A DNA stretch of 44,558 nt. It comes from Acanthamoeba castellanii str. Neff. Taxonomy: Eukaryota > Discosea > Longamoebia > Acanthamoebidae. The position numbers and the translations under genes were made by a program. Below are positions 1-10,069 of this stretch, piece after piece. The DNA lies in assembly GCF_000313135.1 (NCBI RefSeq), contig NW_004457626.1, forward strand, positions 42,358 to 86,915, in the 5' to 3' direction. The stretch's first letter is position 1. Each line of letters begins with the position of its first letter. The notes under the pieces are model-generated. The model was not told the origin of the DNA. It was given only the letters and a program-made list of their open reading frames with translations, and made no database searches.

Positions 1-984
1 CAAGCACGGCGGCGACGTCCTTCTGCGTAACATCAAAGGTAAAACCGAACACACACCACCGCACACACCGCACATACCACCGCACATGCGACTAACTTTG
101 TGTTGCGCTGAAGGTGAAACGCCGCTCCATGTGGCTTGCCGGGTGGGCAGCAAGGAGGCGGTGCTGCTGCTGCTGGCACCCAAGGAGGGCCGAGAGACGC
201 TCCACCTGCTCGACTCAGCCTCGTCCTATTCGCCGCTGGTGACGGCCCTCATGCACGGCCACCGCGACATCGTGACGTGGCTCCTCGGCTCGCCCGCCTC
301 CGCCGAGCCCGGCGGAAGCCTCGGGCTCGAGGTCGACGCCAAGGACGCCCAAGGCCGCGCCGCCATCCACTACGCGGCTGAGGGAGGCAACCTCGCCGCG
401 CTGAAGCTGCTTCTCGAGTACCGGGCCGACATCAACGCCAAGGAGATCACCACCGGCAGCACCGCCCTCCACATCGCCAGCGGGTGCGCATCAATTCGTC
501 GCTCGCTCGCCGTCATCGACCCACAGAGCTGACTCGTGTGCCGTGTGCCGTGTGCCGTGTGCCGTGTTCCGTGCGTGTCGTGCGACAGGGCGGGGTACAA
601 GGACATGGTGCAGTTCTTGCTGGAAAACAAGGCGGACGTGGACGCGCAGGACAAGTCGGCGCGCACGCCGGCCAAGGTAGCGCACGATTTCAAGCGGAGG
701 GACATCACCGACCTCCTCATCCAGCACGGTTCCAAGCGGCCCGCGGACCTCACCACCGAAATGTTCAAGAAGGCCATGAAAAAGTACTGTAACCTCTGCC
801 GACGTGTGTCGTGTCGTGTCGTGTCGTGCCATGTGGTAACCTTTCTGTGTGCGTGCACCGCAGTCACGATCTGGAGAGCGCCATGTCGGCCGTCGAGGAA
901 GCCGAACGCACCGAGGCGGAGGACGAGCACGTGCGCATGATGGCCAAGCGCGGCACCTTCGGGCCCCTCTCCTCCAAACCCTGA
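1..984 (+). CDS. Ankyrin-repeat protein, C-terminal part
   Basis: The 5' end is outside the window. Four exons fit (1-38, 114-483, 588-783, 864-984), all with GT-AG introns and matching phases, ending at TGA 982-984. The joined reading has at least four ankyrin repeats: GETPLHVACRVGSKEAVLLLL, a SYSPLVTALMHGHRDIVTWLL unit, AAIHYAAEGGNLAALKLLLE, and STALHIASG continuing across an intron into AGYKDMVQFLLENKADVD. The tail after the repeats is Glu/Lys-rich and ends in PLSSKP. Ankyrin repeats are protein-interaction modules, so the partner and cellular role cannot be read from this fragment; upstream domains may be missing. The introns at 484-587 and 784-863 carry imperfect GTGCC/GTGTC pentamer runs, which create open but spurious frames. 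Family call is firm, function is not. Confidence 0.85.
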
Positions 985-1092
985 ACCCCGCAACACCGTT
1001 GCCCTGTGGTCTGTACGGTACTAAACTATTTTCCATTATTTCCTGCCTTCGCGAAACACGTGTGCTGTGTGGTGTGTGTCGTGTGTTCTCCT

Positions 1093-1953
1093 TTAGGCGT
1101 CGCTCTTGGGCGTATCCGTGGCCGCGGCCGGGCGGTAGACGACGTCGGTGCGCATGAGGTACTTGAGGCCGCTCAGGAGCTTGTCGCCGTCGTGCACCGG
1201 GCTGTAGGGCACCACGCTCTGCTTGAAGATGGCGATGCTGCCCGCCTTGCCGCCCGCCGCAGCCACCGGCGCGCCACCCGTCATCCGCCGGAAGAAGCGG
1301 GTCAGCCCGCCCTGCTCCGGCTGCACCAGATCGTTCAGGTAGATGTTGACCGTCATGATGCTACATCGCTCGTGCTCGTAGATGGTCGGCTTATCCACGT
1401 GTATGGCGAAGCCCTGGCCCGCGTAGTACTTGGCGAACCGATAGCGCGAGTTCATCTCGAGGTACTCGAAGCGGCCCTCGCCGTCGGGCAGCTCCACCGC
1501 CGCAGGCACGTAGGGCGCGATGCGGCGCCACACCTCGCGGCCCAGCGCGCCGCCCAGGTCGTCGATCTGCAGGCGGCAGTTGCCGCGGTAGGCGCGGCCC
1601 GTCTTGCCCTCGCCCAGGTGGCCGAACCCGACGCGCTCGGTCTCGGCGATGAGGCGCTGGCACTCGCGCCGGGTGAACACGTTCTCGAGCACGATGCCGA
1701 AGCCGTCGAGGCCGCCGTCGCCTTCGACGATGTTGTGCGCGGTGACGCGTGAGGGGTCAAAGTCCTCCGGGCGGAGCAGGTGGTCGAGGTTGAGCGGCTG
1801 CGGGGCCAGCTCGGGCTGGTCGGGCTCGGTGCCGAAGTTGGCCAGGAGCCACTCGGCCAGCTCCTCCCGCGACAGGTCCCCCTCCCCTTCACTGACGTCT
1901 GTGACTTCAGACTTCACCTCGACGGCCGGTTGCTGCGGTGTTGTAGAGTCCAT
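1093..1953 (-). CDS. 2OG-Fe(II) oxygenase, prolyl 4-hydroxylase-like
   Basis: Single-exon gene of 286 codons. An in-frame ATG lies 50 codons upstream, but the ATG at 1953 sits in the ACACACAAGATGG context seen at other starts here, so it is preferred. After an acidic N-terminus, the catalytic double-stranded beta helix carries an iron-binding H-x-D (FAIHVDKPTIY, near residue 190), a distal histidine in YSPVHDGDKLLSG, and a downstream Lys/Arg segment (LKYLMRTDVVYRP) suited to binding the 2-oxoglutarate carboxylate. This family hydroxylates protein side chains, typically proline, using Fe(II), O2 and 2-oxoglutarate. The substrate is unknown. No signal peptide is evident, so a cytosolic or nuclear role is more likely than collagen-type secretory work. 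Its 3' end faces the ankyrin gene, about 110 bp away. Confidence 0.85.
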   Translation of the reverse strand: MDSTTPQQPAVEVKSEVTDVSEGEGDLSREELAEWLLANFGTEPDQPELAPQPLNLDHLLRPEDFDPSRVTAHNIVEGDGGLDGFGIVLENVFTRRECQRLIAETERVGFGHLGEGKTGRAYRGNCRLQIDDLGGALGREVWRRIAPYVPAAVELPDGEGRFEYLEMNSRYRFAKYYAGQGFAIHVDKPTIYEHERCSIMTVNIYLNDLVQPEQGGLTRFFRRMTGGAPVAAAGGKAGSIAIFKQSVVPYSPVHDGDKLLSGLKYLMRTDVVYRPAAATDTPKSDA

Positions 1954-2289
1954 CTTGTGTGTGATTTTCTGTTGGGTGCTGTTGTTTAGTTCTCTTGAAG
2001 TGCCACTGACGCTGGTCAAAGGCCTTATCAAGACTGGCGGTTCAGGGAACGGACCCGGAAGCGCGAGAGTCGGCGTAGTCGAATGGCGCTTCTGGTAACG
2101 CATTCTTCAAATGTGTTCGATGGAATTGGAAAAATGCGTGGGCACAACAGGGTGAGGCCTTGAGGCCTTCACACCAGGTGAGGCCAATTCAAATTGCCAT
2201 GTGTACGTGGTGCTCACTGTCCATAGTGTTCACCTCCTGCCATGTGCATTCTGAAATTAACCATAAAAGGGTACTAGGCTACAGTAGGT

Positions 2290-2640
2290 GTTTTGGAACA
2301 TCACGAAGAACGCAATCAAATTCACGCTGGAGGGCGGCGCCATCGCGATCCGCATGCGCAACTACAAGGCCGTGGACGATAATGCCATGCCCTTGGAGAA
2401 GGAGAAGAAGAATGATTCAGGAAATGCAGAAGTGAATCCAGCCCCACAGCAAATGCAGCGGTAAAGAGCAGGAGGCCAGGGAGACTAAGGAAGCAGTGGC
2501 TCATGCTCACCATCAAGATCATGGACACAGGCATTGGCATCAAGGACCACATCTTGCCACACCTCTTCTGTGCCTTCCAGCAGGGCGACACCTCCATCAC
2601 CCCATGCGACAACACCAGGTGTCTTGTTATCCCTCTTGCA
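2290..2640 (+). pseudogene. Histidine-kinase ATPase-domain relic
   Basis: Translation in mixed frames gives NITKNAIKFTLEGGAIAIRM and, after 2500, MLTIKIMDTGIGIKDHILPH followed by LFCAFQQGDTSIT. These match the N-box, D-box and F-box of the second HATPase domain of the intact kinase downstream (exon 12323-12697). The two parts are separated by frame changes and stops, and the G-rich ATP lid is lost, so no working kinase can be made. The 5' part (2290-2390) still has CpG sites; the 3' part has lost most of them. This fragment represents the 3' portion of a kinase gene yet lies upstream of fragments that represent 5' portions. Confidence 0.85.
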
Positions 2641-2684
2641 TGAACAGAAGAGGCAAAGAGATAAAGTGAACCAAGATCATGGAT

Positions 2685-3110
2685 GAGGCAGCAGCTAGTC
2701 TTTCCAAGATTCAGAACAATTTGTACACCCACCTGGCGGGTCAGACGCACCAGCATGATGCCCACCTTGCTCCCCATCTTCTGGTACTTTGAACCCCTCC
2801 ATCTGCTGTGGGCGCTGCAGAGGTTGCTGGAGGTGTTGAGAGGGATTGTAGTGCCTCCAGCTGACAAGCAGGTAGTGGACACACTCAACCAGTGGACACA
2901 CTCAACCAGATCACCATTGCACTGGTCAATCCCTACCTTCTTCACACCTCCAAGTGGTTTCAGGGCCTTGTGCTGGCCTTCCTCCAGCAGGCTCTTTGCA
3001 TCCTTTGCCTTGGTGATGGTGCACCCACTCCACCCCACCAGCACCCCACCCTCAGAAAACCAGAGTATGAAGAAGATCCATGCATCCATGCTGCCCATTT
3101 GTCATTGCAC
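2685..3110 (+). pseudogene. Histidine-kinase N-terminal relic
   Basis: A reading containing LSKIQNNLYTHL resembles the start of the intact kinase (HLSKIWKDLRAEL, exon 5627-5728) and is followed by a GT at the equivalent splice position. Further on, LLEVLRGIV, ALVNPYLLHTSKWFQGLVLA and FLQQALCILCLGDG match exon 2 of the intact gene (LEVLERVMV, ALVEPGLLHHASKRLQGLVLA, CLQQALRIHRLDD). A short local duplication (GTGGACACACTCAACCAG occurs twice, 2875-2910) breaks the frame. CG sites present in the intact copy are TG or CA here. No expression is expected. Confidence 0.8.
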
Positions 3111-3239
3111 CTTCAGCAACTGCCATTGTGCACCATGGGTATGCAGGGTTGTGTGCTGTGAAGTGCCACATGGCATCTTACTTATGTGAGTGAACAATAT
3201 GGACTGAACTATCACAATTTATGTTAACCAATTTGTTCC

Positions 3240-3545
3240 TGCTGGCCCACAACATGGGAGGAGGAGCAAATCCTAATGGACACTGACATGGCCAAAACAA
3301 GCATGTTCCAATGGACCAGAATGGCCACCTGGAGGTCTACAGCCTGATGCTGCCATCTTTGGCATTTCAGAGCTGGATCAGGATGACATTTTTCTCCAAC
3401 ATCTCACATAAGTTCTGCACACCACTCACCCTCATGCCCACCTACTCAAGGACCTCCCTGACCAAGCTGAGCTGCAGATCAAGAAGGAGCAGCTCACACT
3501 CATCCACTGCAACACACTGTGGCACAACAAGCAGCAATGGCTTCT
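3240..3545 (+). pseudogene. Histidine-kinase PAS/HisKA relic
   Basis: 3250-3350 matches exon 5 of the intact kinase (WEEQ, MDRNGYLEECY become WEEEQ, MDQNGHLEVYS). Directly after it, 3368-3530 matches the HisKA exon (8046-8347): TFFSNISHKFCTPLTLM against TFFSNISHEFRTPLTLM. The intervening exons 6-9 are missing, so the relic has an internal deletion. The phospho-acceptor histidine codon survives, but the following Glu and Arg are changed by CG to TA/TG mutations, and the frame is broken after the H-box. The alignment of this block with the intact exon is the clearest evidence of CpG-type decay in the window. Confidence 0.85.
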
Positions 3546-3582
3546 CACCTCAAGGACAGCTGAGCTCATGAGACTTGTGCTG

Positions 3583-3703
3583 ATTTGAAATGAGAGGTCA
3601 CAAATGAAATATCAATCACAGTGGTCTAGCATGTCAATATCACAGATTCAGTTCCAAATCTTCCAAGAACTTGTGGTCATTTGAAATGAGAGGTCACAAA
3701 TGA
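3583..3703 (+). repeat. 25-bp direct repeat pair (R1)
   Basis: Two identical 25-base units, 3583-3607 and 3679-3703, begin ATTTGAAATGAGAGG and end CACAAATGA. An inverted, nearly identical copy including extra upstream sequence (ACTTGTGGTCATTTGA..) lies at 4844-4870. Such direct and inverted arrangement suggests a decayed mobile or multicopy element, although no transposase or terminal repeat is recognised. Confidence 0.8.
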
Positions 3704-4160
3704 CTGAGATTTGACATTTTTGATTTACAGGGCAGTTTTGAAGATTTTGATCTGCATGTGATTTTGACATGCTAGACCGCTGCTTCTAAGTGATATTGAG
3801 GGACTTGAGATGAAAATGATTTCATAAAACCTTGGAATTTGTGGAGTTAAACGTGATTTTATCAGTGTGGAATGGAGTGGAATATTAACTTCAGGAATAG
3901 TGCTCCAATTCAGCACAAATGTGAAGAATGAAGTTCAGTTCATGTGTGCAACTGACTGAATATGGTGTGAGGTTGAACATGAACTGGATGTGAGGGCAGC
4001 ATGTTGGCCACTGATTATCGAATTGATGGAGGGTATGAAAGCAAAAGCAAGGTGCAGTTTGAGGGTGTTCAGAGGAGCACTTACACAAAACAAGCAAAAG
4101 TTCTGATTTTCCATATCTTGTAGGTTTACATGATAAACTAAGTATTGGTAGGTCAAACAT

Positions 4161-4636
4161 GTAGTCATTGTGAATGTGTATGTGATAAAGTAAGTGTCTG
4201 GTTTTTACAGTTTTTGTTGTTGTGTCTGCATTGGTGCAAGTCACCCTGCCATCAGCCATGGCCAACAACAAGGAACTGTTTTTGCTCCTGAAGGTGGTAA
4301 CTGCCCCATTGCATACATGCTATTTTCAAAGCCCATTATGCTTTGAAACTGCAGGACATTCTATCACATACACATACATGATAGAAGGTTTGCCAATATA
4401 TCTCCTCCTTGCCCCACAGATCAGGGGAAGATGAATGCTGCAACAATTTGATATCAACTGAATGACAAAGAGCAGCTCCAGGCCACCCAAGTGTAAAGAA
4501 TAAAAATTGACTTTTTGTCCAGTAAATCCCAGCAGCCATGCTTTTTCCTTTTATGGTTTCTGTGTGCAGCTGTTCAGGAAAGCACCGAAAAAAACGTGTG
4601 TAGTCATTGTGTACATGTATGTGATAAAGTAAGTGT
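4161..4636 (+). repeat. Direct repeat pair R2 (4161-4197, 4600-4636)
   Basis: Both units start GTAGTCATTGTG and end ATGTGATAAAGTAAGTGT, with a few differences in the middle. The units are about 440 bp apart. Nothing in the intervening DNA is recognisable as a gene. Confidence 0.75.
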
Positions 4637-4795
4637 ACCAAAACATGTACATGATAGAAATGGGTCATTCCAGACCTTGACTGATGGCCCAGTTACAGCA
4701 TCATATCTCTCCTTATGATGGTAAAGATATCTGCCATTCAAGATGCTCTCCATTTTGTCTTGCTTTTCACCATTTTTTGTGTTGTCAAAACCATG

Positions 4796-5350
4796 TTATA
4801 TGAGGTTAAACTCACAAACAAAATCACCTTTCAAAATGACTGGACCTCTCATATCAAATGACCACAAGTTCAAGGTGCATTTTGAGGTTGTTCTGAGGAG
4901 CACTAACAAGGTAGGTTCAGATTTTCCAGCCAATCCAATGGCTCCAGGTTGGGAGAAGGTCAGACTGAGCATGTCTGCACCAATAAACCCAGCTGAACAG
5001 GTCACCAGTGAGCTGATCTGGAGTGGCCTATTGAAGAGAGAAACAAGATCCTGGTAGGATTTCAGGGCCTGGGCATTGTTGAGCTTGGTGAGGGCAGAGA
5101 GGGTATCCTTGAGGATAGTGGTATTGAGCTGGGGGAAGAGGAAGGGGAGGAACCAGCTTGTGTCAGATGCTGGTTTGAGCCATGTGGAGTGAGTATCATG
5201 CCCTTGTGCACAACAACACATACCACATGTTGTTGACATACATGGAGTGGTATGTGCAAATTTCCTGACCAAGCACATCACTGGCCCCAAGGTCAAAAGC
5301 AACAAGCTAGCACTCAACATTGTATGCTGGAGCTGATCATGCACAGCCAT
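4796..5350 (-). pseudogene. Possible coding relic, unassigned
   Basis: This 184-codon open frame lies on the minus strand within the CpG-depleted island. It starts with a hydrophobic stretch (ASLLLLTLGPVMC) that could be a signal peptide, then a Cys-rich segment (CMSTTCGMCC), and ends in a beta-rich segment with RGPVILKGDFVCEFN. I do not recognise the family. The sequence shares repeat R3 with a second place in the island. Because the surrounding DNA is decayed, this is more likely a remnant of a surface or secreted protein gene than an active gene, but the frame is unbroken and a real small gene cannot be excluded. Confidence 0.3.
4844..4870 (-). repeat. Inverted copy of R1
   Basis: The reverse complement of this stretch matches 3668-3693 at all but about one position, including ACTTGTGGTCATTTGA and ATGAGAGG. 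It lies about 1.2 kb from the direct copies, inside the CpG-poor island. Confidence 0.75.
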
Positions 5351-5626
5351 GTGTGGTCACGCCCAACTTCTAGGGAGTGTTCCGACAAGCCCTGCTGACG
5401 TCATCATTGGTAGCGACACCGTCACCCGGACCTCGGTACCACGGGGACCTGGCGGCCTATTTTCTACCGGTTTGCGCCTCAACAGATGTAACGGCACGGT
5501 GACAGACCCGCGGGGAAGAGCTGGCGCGAACGCCGGCGTTACGAGCAAAGGCGAAAGGAGCGGCAGAGCAAGAAGGCCAAGGCCGCTCGGGCGGGACCCG
5601 TGCAAGATAGAATCTCAAATCGCAAC

Positions 5627-8600
5627 ATGGAGAGCGCGGCACATCTTTCCAAGATTTGGAAGGATTTGCGCGCTGAGTTGTCGCTCTGCAATGTACCAAC
5701 TACACATCGCCTCATCCTCCATCTTAAGGTAGCACACTCGCTTCGTTTTCGACTTCATCTCTTCTTTTTTGGCAGATAAACAAAACAAAACAAATCAGAA
5801 TGAGGAGCACCGTGTTCTGAATCTGCATGACGGGCACAGGGCGTGCTGGAGGTGTTGGAGAGGGTGATGGTGCACCTGGCGAACGACGATGAGATGGACG
5901 CGCTCGACCAACTCACCGAAGCGCTGGTCGAGCCCGGCCTCCTGCACCACGCCTCCAAGCGGCTGCAGGGCCTCGTGCTGGCCTGCCTCCAGCAGGCCCT
6001 CCGCATCCATCGCCTCGACGATGACGATGACCACCGACCCAGCTCGTCGCCACCACCGCACCAGCCCCACGACAAGCCCGAAGAAGCCGGAAAGAGCCTG
6101 GTGGCGGGATCCCCCACAGTGCACCGTGGTGCCTTGAGCGAAGTCGAGGCCGCACGCCATACGGCCGAACAAAGTAATCTGCCCACGAAATGGCTCACGG
6201 CCGGCGGAGAGCTGTGCGCGCTGATCAGGTGCGCCAAAATGGGGGATGGACCGTAATAAACGCCGACAGGCGTTGTTGGGAGAGAGGCGACGACGAAGGC
6301 TAACAAGAGACGCTTGCGATGAGAGCAGGGAGAAGGATTGGTCGTGCACGCCATTCGGGCCGATTGCGTCGTGGCCCCACACACTCAAGATCGCCCTCAC
6401 GGTCTGCCTCTTCTCCCGGTTCCCCTTTGTACGTCCTTGCTGCACTCTTCCCTCCTCCACGGCGCCCGCTGCTCACCCTTGGCACCGTAGGTGATCTTTT
6501 GGGGCCGCGACTACAGGATGCTCTACAACGACACCTACCGACCCATCATGGGTGCCACCAAGCACCCACGCTACCTGGGCACGTCTTTGAGCCTCTTTTG
6601 CTCTTGTGTTTTGGTGTAGTTGTGTGTTGTGTGTTTTATTGACTGATCACTGTGTGGCTGCAGGCGGCACATATAAGGAATGCTGGCCTACCATCTGGGA
6701 GGAGCAAATGCAATTGATGGACGCCGTGGTGCAAACAAAGAGGGCCAACTGGGCAGAGAACGCCTACGCCCCGATGGATCGCAACGGCTACCTGGAGGAG
6801 TGCTACTTCACCTTCTCCTACACTCCGCTGTTTTTGAGCGATAACACCGTCGGTGGTGTCTTCACCGCCTGCACTGAGAACACCATGCGCGTTATCGGCG
6901 AGCGGCAGCTCCGGTATGTCGCCACACTGCACTCGTGATTGTGTGTTGTGAAATCAACGTAACACACGCGTGCCCGTCTCTCGGTGCAGGACTCTCCGAG
7001 ATTTGGCTGCTCGCGGGACTGAAGCCCGGAGCGTGAGGGATGCGGTGCGCATCGTGGGTGAAATCGTGACGACTACCGGCAAGTACGCTCACGGTTCAGC
7101 TTTCTTATTTTCCTTCTTTATGAGACTACATTTTATTGCGTTGTTGTTGTTGTGAAGCCGACCGTGCTGTGTTTTGCGAATGCAGGTATGACATTGCATT
7201 CAGCAACATCTACACGCTTGACGCGAAGGGGAGACGAGCAGTGCTGGCCGAGACTGCCGGTGACTTGACAAAAGGCTCCCTGCTGTGCCCCGAACTCGTC
7301 ACGCTCTCCCGCGACTTATCATCGTAAGCACTGGCTGCCCTCTCGCGCGCCTCCATGTGGCTGAGTGTAAGCGTGGGTTGTTGTGTTGTGTTGTGTTGTG
7401 TTGTGTTGTGTTGTGTTGTGTTGTGTTGTGTTGTGTTGTGTTGTGTTGTGTTGTGTTGTGTTGTGTTGTGCGTTCACTGACGCACTGTCAACAACAGACA
7501 GGACAGTGAGGACAGCAAGAGCGACGACGACACGGAAGAGCAGGGCGGTGTCTGGTGTCCCATCTTCAACGATGTCATTGAGAGCAAGGAGCCGCAGCTG
7601 GTGAGCCTCGCCCCGTTCGGAAGCGCCGTGCCGCCCTGCAGCGCATGGGGGCACACCGACGATGATCGCACCAGGTCGTGCTTGGTCTTGCCCATGACCT
7701 CGCACACGGGTTCCGACAAGGTAGTGGGCGTGCTGGTGGCCGGCGTCAATCCGCGCCATGAGCTCGACGACAACTATCGGTATGTCTCTCACCTTCTTTC
7801 TTCATGTTTGCGACGGCATATCTTTACGCTTCCGAGCTGCTCACATGCAATGCGCTATCACAACAACACAGCATATTCTTTAATCTCTTTGCCAACAACG
7901 TGTCGTCAATCATCATGAACGCCACCGCACGCGAGGAGGAACGCCAACGCGCCGAGGTACACACACACACACACACACACTGCGCCGTGCGAGGAGCATC
8001 TTACAATTATCCGCTTCCTGATCGTTCCGTATTCCTTTTTCGCAGGCGCTCGCGGAGTTGGATCGGGTCAAGACGACGTTCTTCTCCAACATCTCACACG
8101 AGTTCCGCACACCGCTCACCCTCATGCTCGGCCCGCTCGAGGACCTCCTCGACCAGGCCGAGCTGCAGGTCGAGAAGGAGCAGCTCACGCTCATCCATCG
8201 CAACGCACTACGGCTCTACAAGCTGGTCAACTCGCTGCTCGACTTCTCACGCCTCGAGGACGGCCGAGCGCGGGCCAACTTCGAGGCGGTGTCGTTGGGG
8301 CGGTTGACGCAGGACCTCGCCTCCATCTTCCGTTCGGCCACCGAACGGTACTCTCCCCTCCCCCAACCACCAATCTTTCCTTGGCCGTGGCGCGAAGCAC
8401 TAAGCGATGCGATCGGGAGCGCAGAGCGAATGTGGATCTGGTGGTGGAGTGCGAGGAGGAGCTGGAGCAGCCGGTGTACGTGGACAAGGACATGTGGGAA
8501 AAGATTGTGCTCAACCTGCTCTCCAACGCGCTCAAGTTCACCATGCACGGCCAGATCCGGGTCAGCGTAAAGACCGTGACAAGTACGCTTGACTGCCTGA

Positions 8601-10037
8601 CTGCCTGCCTGTTAACCTTCCTTTTCATAGGGCTGTGTCGGTGCTGAAACCCTTGGTCTCCAGGTGCGACGACAGGGGAGGACGAGGCCGAGCTGATGGT
8701 GGCCGATACGGGCATCGGCATCCCAGCTGAGGAGCTGCTCCTGCTGGGCAAGCGCTTCCACCGCGTGCAAACGCCCGGCGGCCGGTCGCACGAGGGCACC
8801 GGCATCGGTACGTGCCCTCCCTTATCACCATTTTATTATTTATTTATTTATTTATTACGTCACGAGCTTTATCCGCGCCATGGTGGTAATGATGGTTGTG
8901 TGTCCGCAGGGCTGGCGTTGGTGTACGAGCTGGTCCGGTTGCACGGCGGTACGGTCGAAGTCACCAGCCAGCTCGGCTTCGGTACGGCGTCTTTATTACT
9001 ACTACTGCTATTGCTATTGCTCTCCTCCACCCCTGTGAGTGTTCGGTGCATGCTCACATGAGCGTCGCACATGCAGGGTCCGCATTCCGTGTGCGCATAC
9101 CGTTCGGGACGGATCACCTGCCCAGCCAGGAGGTGGTGCACCTCGCACGGCCTCTGTCGCTGGCCGGCTCCTCTTCTTCGGCTCCCGCGGGCGTACGGGG
9201 CGTCCAGTCCCTGGACTGCGCCGCCGAGCCCGCTGAAGCGGCCGCCGCCGCCGACCATGAGGCATATGCGAGCACGCTGGCCGACGCGCGCAACTACTCG
9301 AAGACCGCGTCGTGGTGGCTGCCCTCGATCGCCGTCGTCACTTCGCCATCGGCTTCGGGGCTGGCGAAGGGCACTTCGTCCGGCTCGTTGTCTCCCACAT
9401 CGAGCAGCTCGCCGGACATGCCCTCGTCGCCGCGTCAGCGCACCGCGGCCTCGTTCAGTGTGCTGTCGGCCTCCTCCTCACCACCGTCATCGTTGCCATC
9501 GGCGCCGTCGTCAGACGAGAAGAAGCCGCGCCGAAGGAAAAAGGTGCCTCCTCCATCTGCTGCATGCCGATGTGCGGCAATCAGCTCAGCTGGCTTGCCG
9601 ATTGATGATGAGCGACGATCAATCAAACAACACCAACAGAGGAGAGCGAGCGGAGAGAGCACCAAGGCCAGGATTCTGCTGGCCGACGACAACTTCGACA
9701 TGCGCGAGTACGTCGCGCGCCTGCTCAGCGCCAAATACGAAGTCATCAGCGTCTCCAACGGTTCGCTGTTCCGCGCTTGCGTTTATTATTCAATTCATTA
9801 TTCATGATTAACTTGAACTCGTCCATACATTTCTTCTGGAGCAGGACTGGAAGCGGCGAGCGTGCTGCGGTCGAATCCGCAGGGGGTGGACCTGGTGCTG
9901 ACGGACGTGATGATGCCCTTCCTCGACGGGTTCGGCCTCCTCAAGGAGATTCGGTCGCGCGACGCGACCCAGACGCTGCCGGTGATCATGCTGTCGGCGC
10001 GGGCCGGCGAGGAGGCCAGCGCCGAGGGTCTGGCCGA

Positions 10038-10069
<32 letters not shown>

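Larger units (their letters stand above)
4048..4905 (+). repeat. Direct repeat pair R3 (4048-4083, 4871-4905)
   Basis: The two units share CAAGGTGCA, TTTGAGG, TGTTC and GAGGAGCACT in the same order and spacing, and similarity continues loosely into a GATTTTCCA motif downstream of each. The second unit lies inside the minus-strand open frame at 4796-5350, so the first may be a fragment of a second copy of the same ancestral sequence. Confidence 0.7.
2104..5345. other. CpG-depleted decay island
   Basis: Base composition changes abruptly here. By eye, 2641-5340 holds only about nine CG dinucleotides in 2.7 kb, while flanking DNA has roughly one every ten bases. TG and CA are correspondingly common and the sequence is AT-richer. 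The island contains degraded histidine-kinase exons (2290-3545) and unassigned repeats (3580-5340). The right edge near 5345 is sharp: CpG returns just upstream of the intact kinase gene. The left edge is softer, with a small CpG-rich patch at 2290-2390. No intact gene is recognised inside. Methylation-driven deamination of a silenced duplicate is the simplest explanation, but it is inferred. Confidence 0.85.

Noticed and set aside
1006..1752. 248-codon plus-strand frame
   Set aside because: Antisense to the 2OG oxygenase, whose catalytic motifs are clear on the minus strand.
2104..5345. Island as an endogenous viral insertion
   Set aside because: I see no viral capsid, polymerase or other viral-type gene; the recognisable pieces are relatives of the host kinase next door.
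7319..7792. Minus-strand frame with a long HNTTQ repeat
   Set aside because: It is the complement of the intronic TTGTG microsatellite; the flanks are the antisense of kinase exon 8.
9071..9811. Long Arg-rich frame overlapping the kinase linker
   Set aside because: It is an out-of-frame shadow in GC-rich DNA; the receiver motif and splice phases support the other frame.
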